Shown: positions 9,414 to 18,891 of the stretch, piece after piece | Position numbering within the stretch: the stretch's first letter is position 1 | Layout: every line of letters begins with the position of its first letter | From: Chrysochromulina parva | Taxonomy: Eukaryota; Haptophyta; Prymnesiales; Chrysochromulinaceae | NCBI GenBank assembly: GCA_002887195.1 | Contig: PJAB01000276.1 | Coordinates: 1 to 31,140 of the forward strand | Direction: 5' to 3' | DNA length: 31,140 nt | The notes under the pieces: generated by a model | Told to the model about the DNA's origin: nothing | Seen by the model: only the letters and a program-made list of their open reading frames with translations | Databases searched by the model: none | Position numbers and translations under genes: made by a program

Positions 9414-10163
9414 CCAGGCAGAGGGCGAGTGAAGGTGGTCGATGAAGGGGGAGAAGGGTGCGCCGCGCGTAGGCAGTCTCCGGCTGCCCAGCGCCAGTAG
9501 AGCCGCCAGGGAGCTGCAGCACGGCGAGAGGTCTGCGCACTCCACTGTGGAGGCGTGGGGCCGCCGGCCGCGGTTCGCGGGTTCGGGCTTCGGCTCAAGC
9601 CACACGGTCTCGGGTCGTGCACTTGGACTTGAGGGTGAGGCGGGTCTCTACTGTCTCTCAGTCTCGCCGCGGGGGCCGCGGGCTCGCGGGCTGGCGTGGC
9701 GTTTGCGTGGCGTGGGTGTGGTCTCTCCAGTCCACCGCACTGCGGTCTCGAAACGGTGTAACGGTCTCGACTCGCGTAAAAAAAATCGCTCTCGGAATCC
9801 GTTCGTCCCGGAAAGCCGGATAAGCGGCCAAGCCGATAACGCATACGCGCCTTAAGCGATATCCTCGAGCCGCGAGCGTCGGCGCTCCGTCGCGTGTCGT
9901 GACTCGACACTCGTGTGCGCACGACTCCACGAGAACCGCGACTTATTATGCTACCTTCTACTTTGGGTAACTCGAGAGTAGTACTTATGCGAGCATGCGA
10001 ATCCGCTACGAATCTCGTGCACCGAATCTGCGCGTGTGCCATGGTTATTATGCGGCCCGTTCTACTTCGCGAGTGCGTCGGGGCCACTTGTCCGCTGCGT
10101 GTGCTTCGATGCGTGCTAGCTGGAAGGTAGCTCAGGGCGGGGAGCGCACGCCCCTCCTCTACT
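9414..10163. other. convergent intergenic region MFS / HECT, no gene seen
   Basis: This 750-bp stretch lies between two convergent stop codons. No open frame resembles a protein. Short AT-rich islands near 9778-9790 and 9940-9990 could carry 3'-end processing signals, but none is certain. Confidence 0.45.
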
Positions 10164-12086
10164 TTAGGTGGGGACCCGCGGTCCGGCGTCCCTCCGGCTG
10201 CCCGTAGTTGGCGCGCCGCCGGGCGCGTCGGCGGCGTCCTCGGCGGCGTCCTCGGCGGGGTCTTGCACGGCGGCGTCGTCAAAGCCGATGCTGCCGAGCG
10301 AGAGGGCGATGTGGACCGCCCGCCGAAGCGCCGCATAGCTCGAGTACTCGGGCAGGTCGATGGTGCAGATGCACGCATGCGCGCGCGGCAGCGAGTCCTT
10401 CGGCTCAGTAGTCGCGCACAGCGTGAACAGGTGGACCCCGCCGTTGAAGCCCTGCAGCTGTGCAAAGCCCCCGACGGGCGGGCGGCGTGAGCCGGTGACA
10501 AACATGAGGAGCTGCTCGCGTTCGGTGGGCGTGAAGGAGCGAAGGGCGCGCCAGAACCATCGGAAGACCTTGTGCGTGCGCCGCAGCCCCCCCGTGCACG
10601 CCGAGTGCTTCTCCCAATCGGCGAGATCGATCTCAGCTTCTCCAGCGAGCATGCGAGCGAGGTCGGGGGGCTCGATGAGCTGTGCCAGTTGGGAGAGAAT
10701 CGTGCGTGGCACAGCCGCCTCGAGGCCACGCACCATCGCACCGACCTGTGCCTCGATGCACCCAAACAGGCGCCACTCGCACACGAGTCGCACCCATTCC
10801 GCCTTGTTCGCCTCGGTCACCTCGAGTGCCTCACCACCGGGCACGAGCTCCACACGAGGGGGTACCGTCCCCCGAGCGGCGCCGCCACGAGAGCTGCCAG
10901 CGCTGCTGCTGCCACCCTCGCTGCTGCCACGACCAGCCCCATCGCCGGTGCCATCGGCGCCGCCCGCCACGGCGCCCGCCACGGCACCGCTCGCCTCAGT
11001 TTCCCGTGAGTCCGCCTCCTCCGCTTGTGCTCCTGCCGCCTCGCCCGCGCCCGCCGACCCTGGGCTCAGCCGAGGGGCTCGCGCTTGGGCGAGCTCGGCC
11101 TCGGGCGGCGCGGCCTCGGGCGGCGCGTCGTGCAGCACGTCGGTAAAGTCGAGGCAGAGGGGCTCCACGTCATTCTCAAGGACGTACTTGACCTTGTGCT
11201 GGTACAGCTGCGCGTCGAGCTGCTCCACGTCCTCGTAGGTCCACTCCCAGCGCTGCCCGTGCGCGAGGAGCGACCGGCAGAGCGACGGGTGCAGCCGCAC
11301 GCCCACGCACACCTGTGGGGAGAGGCGAGGGCGCCGTGATGAGCACTTGCATGCAGGGGTGCAGCCGCACGCCCACGCACACCTGCTGGATGATGGCGAG
11401 CCCGAGGAAGCGTCCGAGCATCTCGAGATCGCGAAGCTGCTGCGGCAGGCGAGGGTCGGTCGCGAGCATTGGGAGCGGGCGCACGCTCGCGCCTCGCTCG
11501 GTGCCCATGAGGAGCCCCGCCGAGGGCGCGACGAAGGCCTCGGAGACGAGGGCGAACCATTCGCGGCGCACGGCGGAGCCCGCGGAGTTCTCGTCCTTGA
11601 AGTTGACCTCGAGGGTGGCCGAGAGGTCGCCGCCCAACCCGACGCCCGCGTCGTACTGGGCACGTATCTGTGGTGCAGCACGCGCGCCGTGGTGAGCGCT
11701 TGCATGCCAGGCAGGTCATCAGGGGCAATCAACGTATCTGGTGCAGCACGCGCGCCGTGGTGAGCGCTTGCATGCCAGGCAGGTCATCAGTGGCAATCAA
11801 CGTACCTGGTGCAGCACGCGCGCCGGCTCGTCGCGCGTCGCCTCAACGAAGAGGATAGGATCTTCTTCCGAGAGCTTGCCGCCGTGGTGATGGCGGTACA
11901 GTCGGCGCGAGAGCCACACACGCTTGTCCGGGAGGCTCATCCGAGCGAGCAGCGCGGCCTCCTGCCCCTCTCGGAAGCCAGCGAGCTCGAGGAGGACCCA
12001 AGCCTTGACGGCATCCGCGCGGAGCCGCGCATTCGGCCAGCGAGGCGTCGCCTCCGTCGACGACGACGACGACGACGCGAGCGCGG

Positions 12087-12123
<37 letters not shown>

Positions 12124-14511
12124 GCTGCTGCTGCCGCCGCCGCCGACAGCTGCGGCTGCGGTCTCACCAGCGCCCGTAGCCGCGCGGTCCTTGGCCACGT
12201 CCGCCGTCGAGTCTGCCGCCGAGGATGTCGCCGCGAGAGTCACTACCGTCACGTGTGGCAGCTCCTCAAGAAAGGCATCCCATGCCTCGACACCCCCCCC
12301 CTCGGAATCCCCACCGCCTCCGGTACGCCCCCCACCTCCCTCGGCCTCACGCGCGCTGGTCGCGCCGTCGCGAGCGCCGTGCTCGGGCGCGCTGTCGTGC
12401 TCGTGGCCATGGGCACCATCCTCGTCCTCGTCGTCCTCGTCGTCCTCGTCGTCCTCGTCGTCGTCCTCGTCGCTATCCAGCTCACGGCCTGTGTGGTCGT
12501 CGAGGCCCGAGGCGGCCACACGTCCACCGCGACTCACTGACCCTTCAGAGCTTGCCACGCCGCCGACCGCCGGCGCCGTCGTGGGCGCGCCGCCGCCCTC
12601 TCCACTCGACTGCGCACTCGCGCTACCGGCTGGGGCGGCGGGCTCGTCGGTGGCGAGGTGGCGCGCCAGCATCGCCGCCAGGCGCGAAGGCGATCGTGGC
12701 GGCCGACGAGGTAGCCAACGGGCCGCGCCTGTAGCGGCAGCTCGTGCCGAGTCGCGCGCCGAGTCGAGCCGCTGGCTGAGGGTGGAGGCGAGAGAGAGCA
12801 CGTGAGAGAGGAGGACCACAGTCGGCCGTGCAGGGCTCCGTCGCTCGCGTCCTGTGGGGGAGTCTCCTGTGGGGAAGTCTCCTGTGGGGAAGTCTCCGAC
12901 GCCGGTCGCGCCCAAGACGACGCCATCGGCGGGCCGCTGGCCGTGAGGCGATCCCTGCGGTCCATTCACATTCACAGGAGGCGATCCCTGCGGCCGGTGC
13001 GCGAGCGTCGTATTGGGCGTGAGTGGCCCGAGGGCGAGCGCGAGCGTGCTCTCGCCTTCGCTCGCTCCGCCGTCGTTGCGAGGCGCGAACGCGGCCTCGG
13101 CTGCGGCGGCACGGCCGCTACTGCCGCTGCTGCCGCTGCCACCGCCGCTGCCGCCGCCGCTGCTGCTGCTGCTGCTGCCATGGACAGTCGCTTTGGAGGC
13201 TAATGGACTTGAAGCGCCGCGGCCTGTGAATGTGAATGGACTGGAGGCGCCGCCGCGGCCCGTGCCTTCCGCCGCGGCCGCCGCCTCACCCTCAGCGCTG
13301 CTGCTGCCGGCGGCGGCGGCGGCGGCGAGACGGTCAGAGCCCGGGGCTGACGCTCCAGAGGTGCTGGTGGTGCCAGCGGTGGCGGCGGCGGCGGCCGAGG
13401 CGGCAGGAGCGTCGCCGGCGGCGGCCGAGGCGGCGGCGTCGGCACCCAGGGCGGCGGCGAGCGAATAGACGGCGATGCGCCCGGGCGGGTGCGCGCACAG
13501 CAGCTCGAGTGCCGTCATCGCCGAGGGCAGGTAGCAAGCCGCCGTGCCGAGCGCCTCGAGGAGTGGCAGCGAGCAGCGGCGCGCGAGGAGCGACGCAGCG
13601 CCGTGGTGAGCACCGAGATCGTCCTCCCGGAGATTGTCATCTCGAAGATTGTCATCTCGGAGATTGTCCTCTCGGAGATTGTCATCTCGGAGCAGCGTGA
13701 GGAAGACCTGCACGGCGTCCTCGGTGAACATGGGGTTGTCGAACTGGAGCATGCCAAAGGTGAGGAAGTTGAGCGTCGTGCTCGCCGCCGCCTCGTCGTG
13801 CCGCATGAGGTCGCCAAAGACGCTCGGTATGCGAAGCAGCCGCGTGAGCGCGAACGGGTTGCCGTCGCGCCGGCAGATGACGTGTAGCATCGCGGTCACG
13901 AGCGGCCAGAGTTGGGGCGATTCGCGCACCCGGGCCTCGAGCAGCTCGTCCGGCTTGCTCAGCAGCCGCTCCAGCCAGCACGTCGCGCTCAGTGCCGGGC
14001 AGCCGCAGTTGCAGCCGCACACCTCGTCCACGTCCGCAGCCGGATCGTCAGAGCGGAGCCACTCGAGCAGGCCGCTCAGGAGCTCGGCGATGGCGTGCTC
14101 GCGCACGGCGGGTACGGCCTGCTCGCAGATGCACAGGATCGTCAGCGCGTTCGCCGCGAACTTGCCCACGCCGTGGTGCACGAGCCACCCCTTGCGCAGC
14201 GCCGACGAGAGGCCGTCAACGAACGTGTGCGCAAAGGGCAGCTCGGAGATCATCTGCGGCTCGTGCGAGACGAGCTGGCCGAGGCAAAAGGTGGCCGTGT
14301 CGAAGCTCTCGGCGACCTCGCTCACGCGTAGCAGCGCGATCTCCAGCTGCAGCGTGCCCGTGAGCAGCTCGATCTGCGTGCGAAGCGCGCCCTGCCGCGG
14401 GCCCTGCTCGAGCGGCGCCATCTGCTCGAGGTAAGCGCGCAGGTCCTCTGGGCGCGTGAGCGCCTGAAAGAGCTGGTCCCACCGGTTGAAGGCCGAGCCC
14501 GAGTTGCCCAT
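10164..14511 (-). CDS. HECT-type E3 ubiquitin-protein ligase, three exons
   Basis: Exons are 14511-11806, 11667-11383 and 11312-10164, all joined in phase 0, giving about 1379 residues. The N-terminal ~330 residues are helical and armadillo-like (LVSHEPQMISELPFAHTFVDGLSSALR and similar). A low-complexity middle of Ser, Gly, Ala and acidic runs follows. The HECT domain begins with REWFALVSEAFVAPSAGLL, continues with LEMLGRFLGLAIIQQ|VCVGVRLHPSL and YVLENDVEPLCLDFTDVL, and is interrupted by a Ser/Gly/Ala-rich insertion. It resumes with NKAEWVRLVCEWRL and GFAQLQGFNGGVHLFTL. The catalytic Cys is in LPRAHACICTIDLPEYSSY (codon at 10371-10373), where HECT ligases form the ubiquitin thioester. The substrate is unknown. 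Many in-frame tandem repeats expand the middle. It is divergent from DNAAF1. Confidence 0.9.
11313..11382 (-). other. HECT intron 2 (70 bp), introner-like, bounded by a 29-bp exon duplication
   Basis: The donor is CAG|GTGTGCG and the acceptor is CCCCACAG|GTGTGCG. The 29 bases at plus-strand 11357-11385 and 11287-11315 are identical and exactly 70 bp apart, so splicing restores one copy and a continuous HECT frame (AIIQQ|VCVGVRLHP). The 41-bp non-duplicated body carries the shared core TGCATGCA, then GTGCTCA, then CACGGCGC, and ends in a pyrimidine tract. Confidence 0.92.
11668..11805 (-). other. HECT intron 1 (138 bp), two tandem 68-bp introner-like units
   Basis: The donor is CACCAG|GTACGTTG and the acceptor is CACCACAG|ATACGTGC. 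The join gives RVLHQ|IRAQYDAGVGLGGDL, continuous with the HECT start. Plus-strand units start at 11672 and 11740, and a partial third copy at 11808 is exonic; the period is exactly 68 bp. Each unit carries GGCATGCA, then GCGCTCA, then CACGGCGC, plus a copy of the exon sequence CGCGCGTGCTGCACCA. Using the internal CAG would leave a TGA in frame, so both units must be removed together. Confidence 0.9.
12088..12123. repeat. CTG/CAG trinucleotide run in HECT coding sequence
   Basis: A pure run of (CTG) on the plus strand encodes poly-Ser in the HECT reading frame on the minus strand. It is one of many simple repeats in the low-complexity middle of the protein. Confidence 0.85.
12850..12894. repeat. 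15-bp tandem repeat x3 in HECT coding sequence
   Basis: TCCTGTGGGGAAGTC is repeated three times, the first copy with one change. It encodes FPTGD-type pentapeptide repeats on the minus strand. The period is a multiple of three, so the frame is kept. Confidence 0.85.
12945..12993. repeat. 16-bp direct duplication around a 17-bp filler (HECT exon 1)
   Basis: GAGGCGATCCCTGCGG occurs at 12945-12960 and 12978-12993. Between them lies TCCATTCACATTCACAG. The 33-bp period keeps the reading frame (PQGSP, PVNVNG, PQGSP). The filler reappears in inverse orientation at 13222-13239. Confidence 0.9.
13202..13259. repeat. imperfect direct duplication around an inverted copy of the same filler (HECT exon 1)
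   Basis: AATGGACTTGAAGCGCCG (13202-13219) and AATGGACTGGAGGCGCCG (13235-13252) flank a segment reading CCTGTGAATGTG. Together with the first bases of the second copy it makes CCTGTGAATGTGAATGGA, the reverse complement of the filler at 12961-12977 plus one flanking base. The period is again 33 bp. Confidence 0.85.
13615..13689. repeat. 15-bp tandem repeat x5 in HECT coding sequence
   Basis: Five copies of a 15-mer close to GAGATTGTCATCTCG encode DDNLR/EDNLR pentapeptides on the minus strand. The array is frame-neutral and sits in the helical N-terminal region, so it probably adds an acidic surface loop. Confidence 0.9.
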
Positions 14512-14951
14512 GCTGGCGGGAGCTCAGGCGTTTTCAGGCTGAGGAATCGCCATTGTCGCGATCAAGTTTTTATGCCGCACATGGACGGGGAATTCCTACT
14601 TCGCAGTCGTCGATCAGGGCCTATTATCCCGCGGACGTTCAGGAGCGTGTCTGTCATCCATGCCCATGCATTACTCGCTGCTGACGTCTACACAACCGCG
14701 CTAAAAAGAGAGCTCAAAGCCGCAATGCTCGCACTAGCTGAGCCGAAACCGGGCGCCGAGTGCGAGGGGGCCGACGAAGGGGGCCCTGCTGCGAGCCGGC
14801 GAGGACTGCGAGAAGGAAGCCCAGCGACTCGCTGAAACTTTTCCCACAAGCTTCATCGGTTTCACACATTAAGTTTGCATTCACACGCGCGAGGACGCGG
14901 CAACGGCACGCAGACTCCTACGCCAACGGGAGTCACCTTCTCCGTAGCGCC
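14512..14951. promoter_or_regulatory. divergent promoter region HECT / DNAAF1
   Basis: 440 bp separate the HECT start (minus) from the DNAAF1 start (plus). The DNAAF1 frame stays open upstream to 14760 but the upstream residues do not look conserved. Both promoters should lie here. No defined element was recognised. Confidence 0.4.
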
Positions 14952-16499
14952 ATGGCGATCGGGCTCGTCGACGGGATGATCCAGCGCACGCACACCGCGC
15001 GGCCGGTCGAGGCCGCGCTCAAGGACGACGAGGACGAGGACGAGTACGACGTGAGCGATGGCAAGGTGGGCCGGTTCAAGCGCATCACGCCCAAGGTGCT
15101 CAAGGTGCTCGTCAAGGAGCAGAGTATCTTCCAGGTCCCGGAGCTCAACGACAAGCTGTACCTGCACTACCACGGCTTCGAGCGCATCGAGGGCCTCGAG
15201 GCGTGGACGGGCCTCAAGGCGCTCTGGCTCGAGGGCAACGGCCTGCACGAGATCCGCGGGCTCGACACGCTCAAGCAGCTGCGCTGCCTGTACCTGCACC
15301 AGAACTGCCTCAAGAAGCTCGAGAATCTCCAGTGCTGCCCGCTGCTCTCCACGCTGCAGGTGAACAACAACTTCATCGACCGGATCAGCGGGCTAGGCGG
15401 GCTGCCGCTCCTCTCGACGCTGCACCTGTCGAATAATCACCTGACGAGCGCGGACGACCTGCTCGGGCTGCTCGAGTGCCCCGGCCTCCGCGTGCTCGAC
15501 CTGCAGAACAACCGGCTCGACGACAAGCGCATCTTCGACGTGCTCGAGGCGCTGCCCGTGCTCTCCGTCCTTCAGCTGCAAGGCAACCCGGTGGTGCCAA
15601 CCCTCACGCAGTACCGGCGGAATACGATCCACAGATGCCGCGCGCTGAGCTACCTGGACGACCGCCCCATCTTTGAGGAGGAGCGGCTCGCCGTCGACGC
15701 GTGGGCCGTCGGCGGTCTGCCTGCCGAGCGTGAAGAGCGCCGGCGGCAGCGGCAGGAGAAGGATGACAGGCATCGCAAGAACCTCGACTACATGCTAAGC
15801 TTGAAAAAGGACCGAATCCCCTTCAAGGAGGACCACGACGCTGACGACCCTGAGGGCGACCTGCCCTCGCTCAAGACCGGCGACCCGCCCCGGGAGTCGA
15901 GCTTCGCCAAGGCGCAGAAGGCGGCCGGCGACGAGAAGGTGACCGAGAAGGCCTTGTACGACAAGGCCCTCGCTGCCCTCGAGCGCAAGAAGCGTGAGCT
16001 CAGGAAGATCAAGGCGGAGCGCGCGCGCGCCGAGGCGGTGGCCAACGGCGAGGTGCCACCGCCCGAGGCCGAGGACGAGGAGCCGCTGCCGGCCGCCACG
16101 CCGTCGTGGGAGGGGTCCAAAGCGGCTCCCGCCCAGTCCGCTCCCTCAGACGCGCTCGAGGACGAGGCGGAGGACGAGGTGCCCGTGCTGCAGTCGGCGG
16201 CCAAGTTTGCGGCGCAGTCGTCGGAGGACGTCGTCGCACAGCTCGAGGCACCCGGCACGGCGTTGCCCACGCCGCCGCCACCGCCCGCCGCCGCCGCGCC
16301 TGACGAAACCTTCGAGCCGAGTGCCACGTGGACGGGCGCGCGCGCAGGCAAGGTCTACAAATGCGGCGAGCATGGGCCGGGCTATTACGCTGACGCCCGT
16401 GCAGCCGGCGGCACGGGCGCGGCGAGTGGCGCCATCCCGAGCGCCATCCCGACGCCGCCTCCCGCCGCCGGGGCGATGGACCTCGATGAGCTCGATTGA
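14952..16499 (+). CDS. DNAAF1: dynein axonemal assembly factor 1 (DNAAF1/LRRC50/ODA7)
   Basis: A 515-residue protein from the ATG at 14952 (context GCGCCATGGCG). After an acidic N-terminal patch (about 24-34), residues 69-215 form SDS22-type leucine-rich repeats: [20 protein letters not shown], then [57 protein letters not shown] and [13 protein letters not shown]. The LRR cap reads [21 protein letters not shown] and is followed by AVDAWAVGG, which is diagnostic for DNAAF1. A charged helical stretch and an acidic Pro/Ala-rich tail close the protein. DNAAF1 works in the cytoplasm to pre-assemble outer and inner dynein arms, so the organism should have motile cilia. The stop codon sits inside a 10-bp tandem repeat. 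The next gene is convergent. Confidence 0.95.
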   Translation: MAIGLVDGMIQRTHTARPVEAALKDDEDEDEYDVSDGKVGRFKRITPKVLKVLVKEQSIFQVPELNDKLYLHYHGFERIEGLEAWTGLKALWLEGNGLHEIRGLDTLKQLRCLYLHQNCLKKLENLQCCPLLSTLQVNNNFIDRISGLGGLPLLSTLHLSNNHLTSADDLLGLLECPGLRVLDLQNNRLDDKRIFDVLEALPVLSVLQLQGNPVVPTLTQYRRNTIHRCRALSYLDDRPIFEEERLAVDAWAVGGLPAEREERRRQRQEKDDRHRKNLDYMLSLKKDRIPFKEDHDADDPEGDLPSLKTGDPPRESSFAKAQKAAGDEKVTEKALYDKALAALERKKRELRKIKAERARAEAVANGEVPPPEAEDEEPLPAATPSWEGSKAAPAQSAPSDALEDEAEDEVPVLQSAAKFAAQSSEDVVAQLEAPGTALPTPPPPPAAAAPDETFEPSATWTGARAGKVYKCGEHGPGYYADARAAGGTGAASGAIPSAIPTPPPAAGAMDLDELD

Positions 16500-16520
16500 G
16501 CTCGATTGAGCTCGACTGAG
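16482..16520. repeat. 10-bp tandem repeat across the DNAAF1 stop codon
   Basis: CTCGATTGAG occurs at 16491-16500 and 16501-16510, with a variant CTCGACTGAG at 16511-16520 and a 9-base relative at 16482-16490. The TGA stop at 16497-16499 lies within the first full unit. Confidence 0.85.
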
Positions 16521-17075
16521 CGGAGGCCGAAGCGGCGGGACGGCACGTGGACGGCACATGCGACATGGCGGTAGGCGGTGGGGGAGCGGAGATGAGGCCG
16601 CGGGCCGGGGGAGCGAGCGACGCGTGCATGCGCACTGATCCGATTGGCGCGTTGCCCGTGGGCGGCAGCGCGCGCGCGTTATACACACAAGCTATGTGCC
16701 GTGTGGATGGACTGTGCTGCGCGAGAGTTTGCGACCTTGGGGGAGGCGGACGTTAAGGCGGACGTTAAAACGCGGCAGGGTTTCAACACTCAGGTGTATA
16801 GTTTCGTAGTCACCTTATGGGGTATTTCAAGTTTTCAACATAGTGGTGCGCGAGCCTTTTGACCTGCTCCCTTCTGCTCCCCTAGATAGCTAGACCTTCA
16901 CCTACTTGGGGGTGAGCTCGGCTGGCTCGGCTCCACAACGCGATACGCGAAGTTACCGCGTATACGGTATACTTAGGTATACCGACGACGTTGAGGCTTG
17001 AGCTCGCAGCTCCGTTGAACGTTCTGTACGGACGCACCGCCCATGGCACCGCCACCGGGATCTTTCAGCCTCGGC
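16521..17075. other. convergent intergenic region DNAAF1 / glycosyltransferase-like
   Basis: No gene was recognised. GCGGACGTTAA occurs twice near 16746-16768. The region from about 16780 is AT-richer than its surroundings. It contains a perfect 8-bp-arm hairpin at 16965-16984. Confidence 0.45.
16965..16984. repeat. short palindrome CGGTATAC-TTAG-GTATACCG
   Basis: Perfect 8-bp arms with a 4-base loop lie in the convergent 3' intergenic region. The GTATAC motif recurs in the right-end cluster of the window (30966-31125). Confidence 0.7.
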
Positions 17076-17927
17076 CTACAGCCAGTCGGTGAGAATGCCG
17101 TTAGACCCTTGCCTAACCGGCTCCACGCTGAGCCTCGGAAGTTGGCAAACCGCATCGGCGGGGAAGCGCTTGCTCTCAATGGCCTGCCGCACCTTTTTGA
17201 CGTAACCATTTAAGTGGCATTCCTGGCACATTTCTCCCTGTTGAGACCATCCAAATAAGGCCTCCGAGAGTGTGGCTCGGAAGCCGAATATCTGCGTGCC
17301 GCTCCAATTCAAAGATGGATCACCCCAGCCGCTGCTCTGCACTGCCAGCACTTGCGTTCCGGATGTGTTACACTTACGCAGCGCGAGGCTCACGTTGTCC
17401 GTCGGCACGTAGCGAGCAGTCACCTTGAGCACGTGCGAGCACCGGCTGGTCAATTTGCGTGAGTCTAGAAAGGTCGAGCGCTTCACCCCTCGCAAGATCG
17501 CATCCGCCTCGAAGCATCCGATCTCTACGTCTGGGCACATCTTCGTGGGGGTCAGCCGAATGAGCTCGATGCTCGCATGCTTCACCTCTCTGCGGACATG
17601 CTCCGCCCACATCAAGTCATCGCCGCTGTTCTCGACGAGCGTGATCGGCATATTTGGTTCACGCTCTGCCCAGCGTCTGAGCACGTGACGGTACATTTCT
17701 TGACGTTCCGTCGCGTTCTGCTGTTGTGTTGCGCAGCAACTCGGCGCCACTTTCTTGAGGTCGACGTGGATGTGGGTCGTCGCCGTAAGAAGGACGCACC
17801 ACCTTACACGATAGGTGCCCCTCGTGCGATTTTTCATCCGATGGGCGCGTCGCCCGTGGGCGGGCGTCATACGTTCGCAAAAGCTTTGTTCTGGTGTCAT
17901 CCAAAAGTGCATGCAGCTGTGGTGCAT
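17076..17927 (-). CDS. putative glycosyltransferase-like protein
   Basis: Up to 283 residues; the Met at residue 31 (17837) is an equally good start because the fold seems to begin just after it. The order of motifs is CVLLTATTHIHVDL (44-57), ERQEMYRHVLRRWAE (74-88), MPITLVENSGDDL (about 93-105), then CFEADAILRG and SHVLKVTARYVP. The layout 'first strand, MY...W helix, ENSG strand, K-x-T-x-RY' resembles a family of small GT-A-like proteins found in bacteria and algae. I cannot name it with certainty. Paired cysteines (GEMCQECHLNG) in the C-terminal half would suit a lumenal protein. The donor, acceptor and compartment are unknown. Codon use is AT-richer than neighbours, like the FkbM-like gene. 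It is divergent from rlmH. Confidence 0.6.
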   Translation of the reverse strand: MHHSCMHFWMTPEQSFCERMTPAHGRRAHRMKNRTRGTYRVRWCVLLTATTHIHVDLKKVAPSCCATQQQNATERQEMYRHVLRRWAEREPNMPITLVENSGDDLMWAEHVRREVKHASIELIRLTPTKMCPDVEIGCFEADAILRGVKRSTFLDSRKLTSRCSHVLKVTARYVPTDNVSLALRKCNTSGTQVLAVQSSGWGDPSLNWSGTQIFGFRATLSEALFGWSQQGEMCQECHLNGYVKKVRQAIESKRFPADAVCQLPRLSVEPVRQGSNGILTDWL

Positions 17928-18055
17928 GCGCCAAATTCTCGAGACGAATGTATGAAGGTGGCTCTTATTCGCGGTGCCGGTCCGCGGTCGCGGCGGAGTT
18001 CAAGGATTGACTTGAATTGACTTGACTTGCCAAACACGCAAATTCCGCAAAGCGA
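17928..18055. promoter_or_regulatory. short divergent promoter, glycosyltransferase-like / rlmH
   Basis: Only 128 bp separate the two putative start codons. A small direct repeat, TTGACTTGAATTGACTTGAC, lies at 18006-18025. If the later Met of the minus-strand gene is used, the gap grows to about 220 bp. Confidence 0.35.
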
Positions 18056-18637
18056 ATGTGGATGCCACGACCGTCGGATCGCACGTGCCTGCGCGCGCTC
18101 ATCGTCTTAGCCACGATCCCAACACCAGCCGCAGCATTCGCCATCGCCACCGCGCACTACACGCTGCGTGCTGCTCCGTCGCGAGCAGCAGCTGTAAGAT
18201 GCGGGCCGCGCGTGACCATCTACTCTGTTGGAAAAACCAAGGAGGCGTGGCTGCAGACGGCAATCGAGCTGTACACGACGCGTCTGCGCTCCGTGGTGGA
18301 CATTGATTGCGTCTGGGTGCGCGACGATGCGGCGCTCGAGGCGCAGGTCTCTCGCGCGGACAGCGCCGGTTGCATCATCCTGGATGAACGTGGGCCACAG
18401 TGCACATCAGTCGAGTTCACTAGCCGCTTCTTCGAAGCACTCGAGGCGGGCGGCTCGCGCGTCACATTCTTCATCGGCGGCGCCGACGGGCTGCCGCCCG
18501 CGCTCAAGGCCGACCCGGGTCGGCTGCTCAGTCTGAGCCGGCTGACGTTCACGCACCAAATGGCGCGGCTGCTGCTCATCGAGCAAATCTATCGAGCGAC
18601 CGAGATTCGTAGGGGTAGCGGCTATCACAAAGATTGA
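18056..18637 (+). CDS. rlmH: RlmH-family rRNA (pseudouridine-N3) methyltransferase, probably plastid-targeted
   Basis: A 193-residue protein. Residues from about 51 match the full bacterial SPOUT enzyme RlmH (about 155 residues): VTIYSVGKTKEAWLQTAIELY, IILDERGPQCTSVEF (LDERG at 109-113), TFFIGGADGLPPAL (137-150), LSLSRLTFTHQMARLLLIEQIYRA (158-181) and the terminal GYHKD. The glycine-rich FIGGADG and the C-terminal knot bind SAM. In bacteria RlmH methylates pseudouridine 1915 of 23S rRNA helix 69. The extra ~50 N-terminal residues include a hydrophobic segment (ALIVLATIPTPAAAFAIATA) with an A-F pair near a likely cleavage point, then a basic Ala/Arg stretch. That is the bipartite form typical of secondary plastids. 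Plastid ribosome modification is therefore inferred. Confidence 0.92.
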   Translation: MWMPRPSDRTCLRALIVLATIPTPAAAFAIATAHYTLRAAPSRAAAVRCGPRVTIYSVGKTKEAWLQTAIELYTTRLRSVVDIDCVWVRDDAALEAQVSRADSAGCIILDERGPQCTSVEFTSRFFEALEAGGSRVTFFIGGADGLPPALKADPGRLLSLSRLTFTHQMARLLLIEQIYRATEIRRGSGYHKD

Positions 18638-18891
18638 GTTGCTGAGGAGCCCAAAATATGCACAATGGTACCTTAAAATGTCTTCGTACCAAGAACGGCC
18701 ATGCGCTATGAGCGAACATGGATGCGCGCAGCCCCAGCCACCTCTCTCGCGAGTCTCCGGACCGTTCTCTCTCGTGTGCGCGTGTGACGTGTGCCGCGAA
18801 GGGGCGGTTTATGTGTCGGCGCCGGCACCTCGGCGCCCGTAGGCGCCCGGCTCTCAGCGCAGACAGAGTGGCTCGGCGACGCGGCGGCCAT

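Noticed and set aside
11809..13468. Several plus-strand open frames opposite HECT exon 1
   Set aside because: Low-complexity antisense frames kept open by GC-rich repeats. The minus strand joins into a full HECT ligase.
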